From the NCBI GenBank assembly GCA_017540565.1, contig JAFYAU010000049.1:1-64000 (forward strand): 64,000 nt of DNA, given 5' to 3'. Under the pieces are notes generated by a model, which was given only the letters and a program-made list of their open reading frames with translations, was not told the origin of the DNA and searched no databases. Positions 52,553 to 59,765 of this stretch are shown here, in pieces. The translations under genes were made by a program, and so were the position numbers. Numbering within the stretch: position 1 is the stretch's first letter; each line of letters begins with the position of its first letter. This DNA is from Oscillospiraceae bacterium (GTDB lineage Bacteria; Bacillota; Clostridia; Oscillospirales; Oscillospiraceae).

Positions 52553-52629
52553 ACGCCGACAGGCCCCGGAGATCCGTCTGTGCGGATCTCCGGCGGCCTG
52601 TTTTTCCACTAGAAAGGCAATATTTCATC

Positions 52630-52658
52630 TTGCAATTCAACCGGTGTTCTGTTATGAT
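52630..52658 (+). promoter_or_regulatory. Promoter of the uracil permease leader
   Basis: TTGCAA (52630-52635), a 17-bp spacer and TATGAT (52653-52658). Transcription would start near 52665, about 167 nt before the permease ATG. Confidence 0.7.
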
Positions 52659-52688
52659 AGCCGACAGAGAAAAAAGGGGGAGTGCCGC

Positions 52689-52766
52689 ATGCTGTTCAAG
52701 TGCAAGATGCTTAGTGACGGTCCGGGCGCTTCTTTTCTTTTTCACGATCCATCGTGGGGGGCATAG
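52689..52766 (+). CDS. Leader peptide of the uracil permease attenuator
   Basis: A 25-codon ORF with a strong ribosome-binding site (GGGGGAG, 52676-52682) close to the transcript start. It begins MLFKCKMLSD and ends DPSWGA. Its late codons (Ser-Phe-Leu-Phe) run through a U-rich tract, and its TAG (52764-52766) lies in the loop of the terminator hairpin. No single amino acid dominates, so starvation-type stalling is unlikely. Coupling of translation to UTP-sensitive pausing is the attractive reading. Confidence 0.55.
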   Translation: MLFKCKMLSDGPGASFLFHDPSWGA

Positions 52767-52788
52767 TCTCCCTTACGGTGGTTTTTTT
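52730..52788 (+). terminator. Attenuator terminator with upstream U-rich tract
   Basis: A U-rich tract (52730-52742, 11 of 13 T) is followed by an intrinsic terminator. CCATCGT (52749-52755) pairs with ACGGTGG (52775-52781), GGGGG (52756-52760) pairs with CTCCC (52768-52772), and seven T follow (52782-52788). A competing small hairpin CACGA/TCGTG (52743-52747 with 52752-52756) uses the same bases. The permease gene starts 44 nt further on, so this is an attenuator. Confidence 0.75.
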
Positions 52789-52831
52789 ATGGCGGTCGGA
52801 GAGCCGTCGAGTAATATGAGGAGGGAAACAT

Positions 52832-54190
52832 ATGAATCTTGTCTACGGAATCAAGGACAGGCCTTCGTTCGGTAAAACGATCCTGTTCGCCCTGCAGCAG
52901 CTGCTTGCCATCATGGCTGCTACCATCGCGGTGCCCGCCATCGTCGGCAACGGCATGTCCCAGACAGCCGCCCTGTTCGGCGCCGGCGTCGGCACACTGG
53001 TCTATCTCATCTTAACGAAATTCAGAAGCCCTGTGTTCCTCGGCTCCTCCTTCGCATTTCTGGGGTCTATGGCCGCGGCTTTTGCCGGCGGCGTCTCTAT
53101 GCAGCTCGGATATCTCGGCCTCATTCTCGGCGCGCTGTTTGCCGGACTCGTCTACGTTGTCATCGCCATCGTTGTAAAACTGTGCGGCGTCAAATGGATC
53201 AACAAGATCATGCCGGCAGTCGTAATCGGTCCTACGGTGGCAATCATCGGACTGTCGCTGGCCGGCAACGCGATCGGTGATCTGTTCAGCGGCGGTATCA
53301 AAGTGGACGGAGCCTCCGTCTGCTCTCCCTATGTAGCACTGATCTGCGGACTCGTTACTCTGGCTGTCACCATGCTCTGCTCCGTCTACGGGAAGAAGAT
53401 GCTGAAGATGATCCCGTTCATCATCGGCATCCTGGCCGGATATGTGCTTGCCGCCATCTTCACTGCGATCGGAAATGCCACCGGAAACGACGCATTTCGC
53501 GTTATCAACTTCAGCCTGTTCAACGATATCACCTGGGTCCCCGGATTCACGTTCCTGACGGCCTCAAAGGGATTCGCGGAACTTTCCGGCAGCTATGTGG
53601 CCACGATCGCGGTCGCCTACATCCCCGTGGCATTCGTGGTCTTTGCCGAGCATATCGCTGACCACAAGAATCTGTCCTCCATCGTGGGAACGGATCTGCT
53701 GGAAGAGCCCGGCCTGCACCGGACGCTTCTCGGCGACGGCATCGGCTCCTTCGCCGGCGCCCTGTTCGGCGGCTGCCCGAACACCACCTACGGCGAATCC
53801 ATCGGCTGCGTCGCCATCTCCGGCAACGCCTCTGTCATCACTATCCTGACCACCGCCATCCTGGCCATCGTGATCTCCTTCTTCGGCCCCTTCGCGACCT
53901 TCCTGGCCACCATTCCCAGCTGCGTCATGGGAGGCGTCTGCATCGCCCTTTACGGCTTCATCGCCGTATCCGGTCTGAAGATGCTCCAGAAGGTGGACCT
54001 GAACGACAACAGGAATCTGTTCGTGGCTTCCGTGATCCTGATCGCCGGCGTCGGCGGAATGACTCTGTCCTTCGGCTCCGTCACTATCACCGAAGTTGCC
54101 TGCGCCCTGATCCTGGGCATCCTCGCCAACGTCATGCTCGGCGGAAAGGGAAGAAAAGCCGCGGAAGAAACGGAAAAGAAAGAAGACTGA
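52832..54190 (+). CDS. uraA: Uracil/xanthine permease (NCS2 family), probably uracil permease
   Basis: 452 aa with about fourteen membrane segments, as in UraA. FALQQLLAIMAATIAVPAIVG opens the transport core, FVVFAEHIADHKNLSSIVG carries the conserved Glu-His region, and GGCPNTTYGESIGCVAISG is the NCS2 substrate-binding signature. Those motifs favour uracil over xanthine. AGGAGG (52819-52824) is 7 nt from ATG 52832. It has its own promoter, attenuator and terminator, and no pyrimidine synthesis gene adjoins it. Confidence 0.92.
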   Translation: MNLVYGIKDRPSFGKTILFALQQLLAIMAATIAVPAIVGNGMSQTAALFGAGVGTLVYLILTKFRSPVFLGSSFAFLGSMAAAFAGGVSMQLGYLGLILGALFAGLVYVVIAIVVKLCGVKWINKIMPAVVIGPTVAIIGLSLAGNAIGDLFSGGIKVDGASVCSPYVALICGLVTLAVTMLCSVYGKKMLKMIPFIIGILAGYVLAAIFTAIGNATGNDAFRVINFSLFNDITWVPGFTFLTASKGFAELSGSYVATIAVAYIPVAFVVFAEHIADHKNLSSIVGTDLLEEPGLHRTLLGDGIGSFAGALFGGCPNTTYGESIGCVAISGNASVITILTTAILAIVISFFGPFATFLATIPSCVMGGVCIALYGFIAVSGLKMLQKVDLNDNRNLFVASVILIAGVGGMTLSFGSVTITEVACALILGILANVMLGGKGRKAAEETEKKED

Positions 54191-54214
54191 CCGCCGGCTT
54201 CATACGGTTTTCAC

Positions 54215-54247
54215 CGCACCGGTACCCATCGGTACCGGTGCGTTTTT
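54215..54247 (+). terminator. Terminator after uraA
   Basis: A perfect 12-bp stem (54215-54226 with 54231-54242) with a CATC loop and TTTTT. Confidence 0.93.
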
Positions 54248-54309
54248 CTCCCTGCGGGATTCGTCATTTTAAACAGAATCAAAGAGGGAGAATTAGCAAT
54301 AATAACGGA

Positions 54310-54338
54310 TTGAATGTAATAGAGAAAAGGTGTAAAAT
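54310..54338 (+). promoter_or_regulatory. Promoter of the EF-G paralogue
   Basis: TTGAAT (54310-54315), a 17-bp spacer and TAAAAT (54333-54338), 60 bp before the ATG in an A/T-rich gap. Confidence 0.7.
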
Positions 54339-54397
54339 ACCTTTATTGGTGTGTTAATCTGACTATAACCACAAATATGACGAAGGGAATTCAGACT

Positions 54398-56440
54398 ATG
54401 AGTTACACGACAGACCAGATCAGAAACGTACTGCTCATCGGGCACGGCGCCAGCGGAAAGACCTCCCTGGCGGAGAGCATGCTCTATGTGACCGGAGCCA
54501 TCGACCGTCAGGGAAAAGTGGCTGACGGCACCACCGTTTGCGACTACGACGCCGAGGAGCAGAAGCGCACTATCTCCATCTCCACTGCCGTCGCGCCTGT
54601 ATATTATGACGATCACAAGATCAACATCATCGACACTCCGGGCTTCTTCGATTTCGCGGGCGACGTCATGACGGCGTTGGCTGCCGCGGATTTTGCCATC
54701 GTCGTCGTCACGGCGAAGGACGGCATCTCCGTCGGTACGGAGCGCGCTTTCAAGCGCCTGCAGGGCGCCGGAATCCCGTTCATGTTCTACGTCTCCAAGA
54801 TCGATGAGGACAACATCGACACCATGGCGACGATCAACAGCATCAAGGAGCGTTTTGGCACGAAGGTCGTTACCATCACCATTCCCAGTTCCGACGGGAA
54901 GGGCATCGTAGACGTGGTCCACGGCAAGGGCTTTGCCTGGGAAGGCAAGGGCGTCAAGGAGTTTGCGCCCGGAGCCGCCGATGCCGCCGCCGCCGAGGAG
55001 TTTAAGGAAGCTCTTATGGAGACGGCCGCCGGTTCCAGCGAGGAACTGATGGACAAGTACTTTGAGAATATGTCTCTGGAAGTGCCCGATATCGTCTCCG
55101 GCATCCGCCTGGGCGTCGCTGACGGTTCCATCATTCCGATCTTCTGCGGAAGCGCCTTTACCAACGACGGCACCGCTTCCGTCCTCCGCGCCATCGTCAA
55201 GTGCGCGCCCAGCCCGCTGGCGCGTCCCGCGGTGCAGCCCGAGGAGGGCGAGCCCGTCGTGTGCGATCCCGACGGAAAGACCGTCGGCGTCGTGTTCAAG
55301 ACGGTGTCCGACCAGTTCGGCAAGTTCTCTTTCGTGAAGGTCCTTTCCGGCAAGATCACTTCGGATATGTCCCTGTTCAATCCCCGCTCCGGTTCCACGG
55401 ACAAGCTGGGCCGCCTGTACACCATGTGCGGAAAGAAGAACACGGAGGTCAAGGAGATCATCTGCGGCGACATCGGTGCCGTCGGCAAGATGGACTGGAA
55501 GACCGGCGACACGGTCTGCGACCCGAAGGCCGACGTCGTCCTGGCCCCGATCCAGATCGCAAAACCCTGCTATTCCATGGCCGTTTCCCCGAAAGTCAAG
55601 GGACAGGAGGATAAGATCGCTTCCGGGCTTGCCCGCCTGAACGAGGAAGACATCTCCTTCACTGTTGAGAACAATCCCGAGACCCATCAGATGGTCCTTT
55701 CCGGCGCCGGTGACATCCAGCTGGATGTCCTGTGCGCAAAGCTGAAATCCCGCTTCGGAGTGGAAGCCGAGCTGAATCCGGCGAAAGTCGCCTACCGTGA
55801 GACGATCAAGGGCAAGGTGGAAGCCCACGGCCGGCACAAGAAGCAGTCCGGCGGCAGCGGCCAGTTCGGCGACGTCTGGATCCGCTTCGAGCCCCAGTAT
55901 GAGACGGACGATCTGGTGTTTGCCGAAGAGGTGTTCGGCGGCAGTGTTCCGAAGAACTTCTTCCCCTCCGTTGAGAAGGGACTGCGCAACGCCGTGCAGA
56001 AGGGCGTTCTGGCCGGATATCCTCTGGTCGGCCTGAAGGCCACGCTTTACGACGGCTCCTACCATCCGGTAGACTCAAACGATATGGCTTTCCAGACGGC
56101 AGCCAGGCTGGCGTATCAGGAAGGCATTCCGAACGCCAAACCCACGATCCTCGAGCCCATCGGCACGCTGAAAGTGACGATCCCGGACGCCAATCTGGGC
56201 GATATCATGTCCGACATCTCCTCCAAGCGGAGAGGAACCGTGCTGGGCATGACCGCCGCTGACGGAATGCAGATCGTCGAGGCTGAAGTACCCATGGCCG
56301 AGATGAGTTCCTATACCATCGATCTCCGCAGCATGACACAGGGCCGCGGCTCCTTCACTCTGGAGTTCAACAGGTATCAGGAGGCGCCCCAGATGGTGCA
56401 GCAGAAGGTCATTGCCGACGCCAAGGCAAGCGAAGCGTAA
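54398..56440 (+). CDS. Elongation factor G-like translational GTPase (EF-G paralogue)
   Basis: 680 aa with EF-G domain order: G domain (P-loop GHGASGKT, 15-22), DTPGFFDFAGDV, the G4 region reading YVSKIDEDN rather than NKxD, then domains II-V. TISIST replaces the usual G2 RGITI segment. It lies away from rpsL, rpsG and tuf, so it is the divergent paralogue rather than canonical FusA. Members may help recycling or translation under stress; the role here is unknown. The frame opens at 54377, but AAGGGA (54383-54388) fits ATG 54398. Confidence 0.88.
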   Translation: MSYTTDQIRNVLLIGHGASGKTSLAESMLYVTGAIDRQGKVADGTTVCDYDAEEQKRTISISTAVAPVYYDDHKINIIDTPGFFDFAGDVMTALAAADFAIVVVTAKDGISVGTERAFKRLQGAGIPFMFYVSKIDEDNIDTMATINSIKERFGTKVVTITIPSSDGKGIVDVVHGKGFAWEGKGVKEFAPGAADAAAAEEFKEALMETAAGSSEELMDKYFENMSLEVPDIVSGIRLGVADGSIIPIFCGSAFTNDGTASVLRAIVKCAPSPLARPAVQPEEGEPVVCDPDGKTVGVVFKTVSDQFGKFSFVKVLSGKITSDMSLFNPRSGSTDKLGRLYTMCGKKNTEVKEIICGDIGAVGKMDWKTGDTVCDPKADVVLAPIQIAKPCYSMAVSPKVKGQEDKIASGLARLNEEDISFTVENNPETHQMVLSGAGDIQLDVLCAKLKSRFGVEAELNPAKVAYRETIKGKVEAHGRHKKQSGGSGQFGDVWIRFEPQYETDDLVFAEEVFGGSVPKNFFPSVEKGLRNAVQKGVLAGYPLVGLKATLYDGSYHPVDSNDMAFQTAARLAYQEGIPNAKPTILEPIGTLKVTIPDANLGDIMSDISSKRRGTVLGMTAADGMQIVEAEVPMAEMSSYTIDLRSMTQGRGSFTLEFNRYQEAPQMVQQKVIADAKASEA

Positions 56441-56458
56441 CAACATTATACGAAAGGT

Positions 56459-56486
56459 GGGCAGATGCGGGCGACCGTATCTGCCC
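56459..56486 (+). other. Stable hairpin over the start of the FHA-SEDS gene
   Basis: Bases 56459-56470 pair with 56475-56486 (12 bp, one G-T wobble) around a GCGA tetraloop. The stem contains ATG 56465 and touches the ribosome-binding site AAAGGTGG. It may be a terminator for the EF-G gene without a good T run, or a translational control hairpin. Confidence 0.6.
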
Positions 56487-58300
56487 ATGTCCATTTTATG
56501 ATAGAATCTGTTTACAAAGCCCTTGAGACGGTCGCCGAATGGTCCGTCTCGTTCATCGGAAAACGGGCGGAGACAGCGCTGTTCTTCCTGCGCTACCTGA
56601 TACCGGCTCTCGGTCTCATCGTCCTTCTCCGCTGCCTGATCAGCCTCTTCCGCGAGGACAGCCGTCCGGAGCGGTGGGGGCGCCTCGTGCTGTCCGGAGA
56701 CGTGACGATCCCGCTGATGCACTGGGAGAATACCATCGGGCGCGGAAGGAGCTGCGACATCCGTGTGGACGTTCCCACGGTATCCAGAAGCCACGGCGCG
56801 CTGATCCGGGACAACAGGGGCGGATGGACGGTCTACGATCTGAGTTCCCGCACGGGGATCGAAGTCGACCATAAGAAGGTCGACGGTTCCATGCCTGTCC
56901 GGCCCGGACAGGTGATCACCGTGGGCGGCCTGGACATGGTGTTCCTGCCCATGAGCGAGGAGGAGGAGAGAGAGCAGGCGGAGAGCAGGCGGTACCGGTA
57001 TCAGCCGGTCAGCCAGGGCTTTACGCTGTTCCTTCTCTCCATGCTTCAGGCCTGCTTCTTCCTGAGCTTTTTCCTGGACCCCTCACAGCCGGCGGACGGA
57101 AGGATCCTGCTGGGGTTTCCGTGCCTGGCGGCTGTCAGCTGGGCGGCCTATCTGTTCACCAGATCCATACGGAGACGGGCTTTCGAGGCGGAAACGCTGG
57201 CACTGCTCCTCACCACGGCGGGTTTTGCCGTCTGCGCCACCTCCGCCGCGTACGAGATGACCCGGCAGATCCTGTTCCTGATCGCCGGCGTGATTCTGTA
57301 TTTCTGCGTCGGAGCGGTGCTTCGCAGCCTGAGGCTCGTCAAAAAGCTGAGGATCCCCGCAGCGGCGGCAGGTCTCGCCCTGCTTCTTGTCAACGTCGTA
57401 TTCAGCGAGGCTGTGCTCGGGGCGAAAAACTGGCTGAGCATCGGGGGATTCTCGTTCCAGCCCTCCGAATTTGTGAAGATCGTTTTCATCTTCGTGGGGG
57501 CGGCCACGCTGGACCGCCTTTTCACAAAGAAGAACCTGTTCCTTTTCGTCGGATTTGCGGCGATGTGCGTGCTGGCGCTTGTGCTGATCAGCGACTTCGG
57601 CACCGGACTTGTGTTCTTCGTGACCTATCTCGTCATCGCGTTTCTTCGTTCCGGCAGCATCGGGACCGTGTTTCTCAGCGTCGGCGGCGCCGTGAGCGCA
57701 GGACTGCTGGCCATCAGCCTGAAGCCGTATATCGCGTCGAGATTCTCCGGCTGGCGCCACGCCTGGGACTTTCCGTATGACAGCGGATATCAGCAGGTCA
57801 GAGCCATGTCCGCGGCGGCCGGGGGAGGCCTTTTCGGCCTTGGCGCCGGACGCGGGTGGCTGGAGACGGTGGTCGCTGCCAACACGGATCTCGTGTTCGG
57901 CGTCGTATGCGAGGAGGAGGGCCTGATCTTCGGACTTACGATGATCCTTGCCGTGATACTCCTCGGAGTATACGCGTTCGCGTACGCCGGCAGGGCGCGC
58001 AGCAGCTTCACGGTCATATGCTCCGTGTCTGCGGCAGCCATGCTGATCTTTCAGATGATGCTGAACGTGCTCGGGAGCATGGATATCCTTCCCTTTACGG
58101 GCGTCACATTCCCGTTCGTTTCCAGAGGAGGGTCCAGCCTGATCGCCTGCTGGGGGATCCTGGCTTTTATCAAGGCCTGTGATACCCGGCAAAACGCAAG
58201 CTTCACCGTCCGTGTGCCCGGGCGGAGGAAAAGAAATGCCGCCGACGTCGATGAGGATGTCCGGATCTATGTAAGAGGATCGGAGGCGGAGCATGACTAA
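56465..58300 (+). CDS. FtsW/RodA/SpoVE family (SEDS) protein with N-terminal FHA domain
   Basis: 611 aa. A membrane segment (about 40-60) is followed by an FHA domain (about 80-165) with IGRGRSCDIRVDVPTVSRSHG, which binds phosphothreonine. Ten or so membrane segments follow as a SEDS peptidoglycan glycosyltransferase: GAKNWLSIGGFSFQPSEFVKI, LISDFGTGLVFF and FPFVSRGGSSL. It polymerises glycan from lipid II with the PBP encoded next, which it overlaps by 8 bp. The start is uncertain: ATG 56465 lies in a hairpin, and ATG 56498 (MIESVYK) would need that hairpin to bring the ribosome-binding site near. Confidence 0.9.
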   Translation: MRATVSAHVHFMIESVYKALETVAEWSVSFIGKRAETALFFLRYLIPALGLIVLLRCLISLFREDSRPERWGRLVLSGDVTIPLMHWENTIGRGRSCDIRVDVPTVSRSHGALIRDNRGGWTVYDLSSRTGIEVDHKKVDGSMPVRPGQVITVGGLDMVFLPMSEEEEREQAESRRYRYQPVSQGFTLFLLSMLQACFFLSFFLDPSQPADGRILLGFPCLAAVSWAAYLFTRSIRRRAFEAETLALLLTTAGFAVCATSAAYEMTRQILFLIAGVILYFCVGAVLRSLRLVKKLRIPAAAAGLALLLVNVVFSEAVLGAKNWLSIGGFSFQPSEFVKIVFIFVGAATLDRLFTKKNLFLFVGFAAMCVLALVLISDFGTGLVFFVTYLVIAFLRSGSIGTVFLSVGGAVSAGLLAISLKPYIASRFSGWRHAWDFPYDSGYQQVRAMSAAAGGGLFGLGAGRGWLETVVAANTDLVFGVVCEEEGLIFGLTMILAVILLGVYAFAYAGRARSSFTVICSVSAAAMLIFQMMLNVLGSMDILPFTGVTFPFVSRGGSSLIACWGILAFIKACDTRQNASFTVRVPGRRKRNAADVDEDVRIYVRGSEAEHD

Positions 58301-59615
58301 GATCAAGAGAAGAAGCGCCGTGCTGCTGATCATCATCCTTCTTCTGGCTGCCGGCATGGGGATATTCCTGTTCCGCTATTTCCGGGACGGGAGGCACTGG
58401 GCGGCCTTTTCCGCCAACCGTACAGCCTATACCGACGGTGTCCTGAAACACGGGGAGATCACCGACAGAGACGGGGAGATCCTGCTCACGATGGAAGACG
58501 GAACGTACCGTTATTCGGCGGACACCGCAACGCGTCTGAGCACCCTTCACGCCGTGGGGGACAGATACGGGAACATCGGCACCGGGGCGAACATCGTTTA
58601 CCGGGACTATCTGACCGGATACGATACCGTCAACGGCCTGTACCGTTCGGACCGGAAGGGGTCCGTCGCCCTGTCGATCGACGCCGGACTGAACCGGCGC
58701 GCCTGGCAGGCGCTGAACGGAAGGAAAGGAGCGGTGGCCGTCTGCGACTGCGATACCGGCGAGATCCTGTGCATGGTCTCCTCTCCGTCCTTCGATCCGG
58801 AATCGCCGCCGGATTCCTTCGATTCGCCGGAATACGAGGGCGTGTACATCAACCGGTTCCTCTCCTCGGCCTATACGCCGGGATCGATCTACAAGCTCGT
58901 GACGGCTGCCGCAGCACTGGAGACGCTTCCCGACGCGATGCAGCGTACATATCACTGCGCCGGATCCTGCGAGATCGGCGACGATACTGTGAACTGTATG
59001 GGCGTCCACGGGGATCTGAGCATGCGTGAGGCGCTCGCCGTATCCTGCAACTGTTATTTTGCACAGCTCGCCGTGGATGTGGGAGGAAAGGCAATGAAGG
59101 ACAAGGCGGACGCACTGTCTCTCACCTCATCGGTCTTCATGGACGGCGTCCCCTCGACGAAAGGCAACTATACGCTTTCCTCCGAAGCGCTCGATACGGC
59201 CTGGAGCGGGATCGGACAGGGACAGGATACGGTCTGTCCGGCAGCCGTCCTGCGCATGATGGCAGCGATCGCCGGAAAAGGCGAGGCGCCGGATCTGACC
59301 CTGCTGAAAGACGGTCCGGAGGGAGGCAGCGCGGTGCTCCTCCCCGAAAAGACAGCGGAAACCCTGGCGGAACTGATGCACAACAATGTGGTCACGTCCT
59401 ACGGGGAAAGCCTGTTTCCCGGCATCAGGGCCTATGCGAAATCCGGGACCGCGGAGGTCGGCGGCGGACTCTCACCCCACGCGTGGTTCGTTGGCTATGG
59501 GGAAAAGGACGGAAGAACGCTGGCATTCGTCGTGCTTGTGGAAAACGGAGGATACGGGAGTTCCGCCGCCGGCACCGTGGCGTCGGATGTCCTGACGGCT
59601 GCGTTTGACGGATGA
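58293..59615 (+). CDS. Penicillin-binding transpeptidase (class B-like PBP)
   Basis: 440 aa with an N-terminal membrane anchor (about 8-29). The transpeptidase motifs are complete: S198-I-Y-K201 in YTPGSIYK, S251-C-N253 in AVSCNCYF, and K383-S-G-T386. The N-terminal pedestal is short, as in PbpA of the actinobacterial and clostridial type that pairs with a SEDS-FHA protein. It cross-links peptidoglycan made by its overlapping neighbour. GGAGGCGGAGC precedes the ATG. Confidence 0.93.
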   Translation: MTKIKRRSAVLLIIILLLAAGMGIFLFRYFRDGRHWAAFSANRTAYTDGVLKHGEITDRDGEILLTMEDGTYRYSADTATRLSTLHAVGDRYGNIGTGANIVYRDYLTGYDTVNGLYRSDRKGSVALSIDAGLNRRAWQALNGRKGAVAVCDCDTGEILCMVSSPSFDPESPPDSFDSPEYEGVYINRFLSSAYTPGSIYKLVTAAAALETLPDAMQRTYHCAGSCEIGDDTVNCMGVHGDLSMREALAVSCNCYFAQLAVDVGGKAMKDKADALSLTSSVFMDGVPSTKGNYTLSSEALDTAWSGIGQGQDTVCPAAVLRMMAAIAGKGEAPDLTLLKDGPEGGSAVLLPEKTAETLAELMHNNVVTSYGESLFPGIRAYAKSGTAEVGGGLSPHAWFVGYGEKDGRTLAFVVLVENGGYGSSAAGTVASDVLTAAFDG

Positions 59616-59686
59616 CGGAACAACGCTGTATATACGGAATATTCGCTTTTTTATTCGTTTTTCACCGCCTCAGGGGCGCCGGATAC

Positions 59687-59715
59687 TTGAATTGGAAGAC
59701 TTCTTCTGATACAAT
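59687..59715 (+). promoter_or_regulatory. dxs promoter
   Basis: TTGAAT (59687-59692), a 17-bp spacer and TACAAT (59710-59715), 51 bp before the dxs start. Confidence 0.7.
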
Positions 59716-59765
59716 CCTATGTTAACGCAGCGTCCGGTCAAAGGGCGCGGAAAAGAGGAAAAGCG

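Noticed and set aside
52659..52831. A purine riboswitch or PyrR-binding loop before the permease
   Set aside because: The conserved purine-aptamer loops and a convincing PyrR loop are not visible; the leader ORF, U tract and terminator explain the region better.
59616..59686. A terminator after the PBP gene
   Set aside because: There are T runs, but no stem longer than a few base pairs precedes them.
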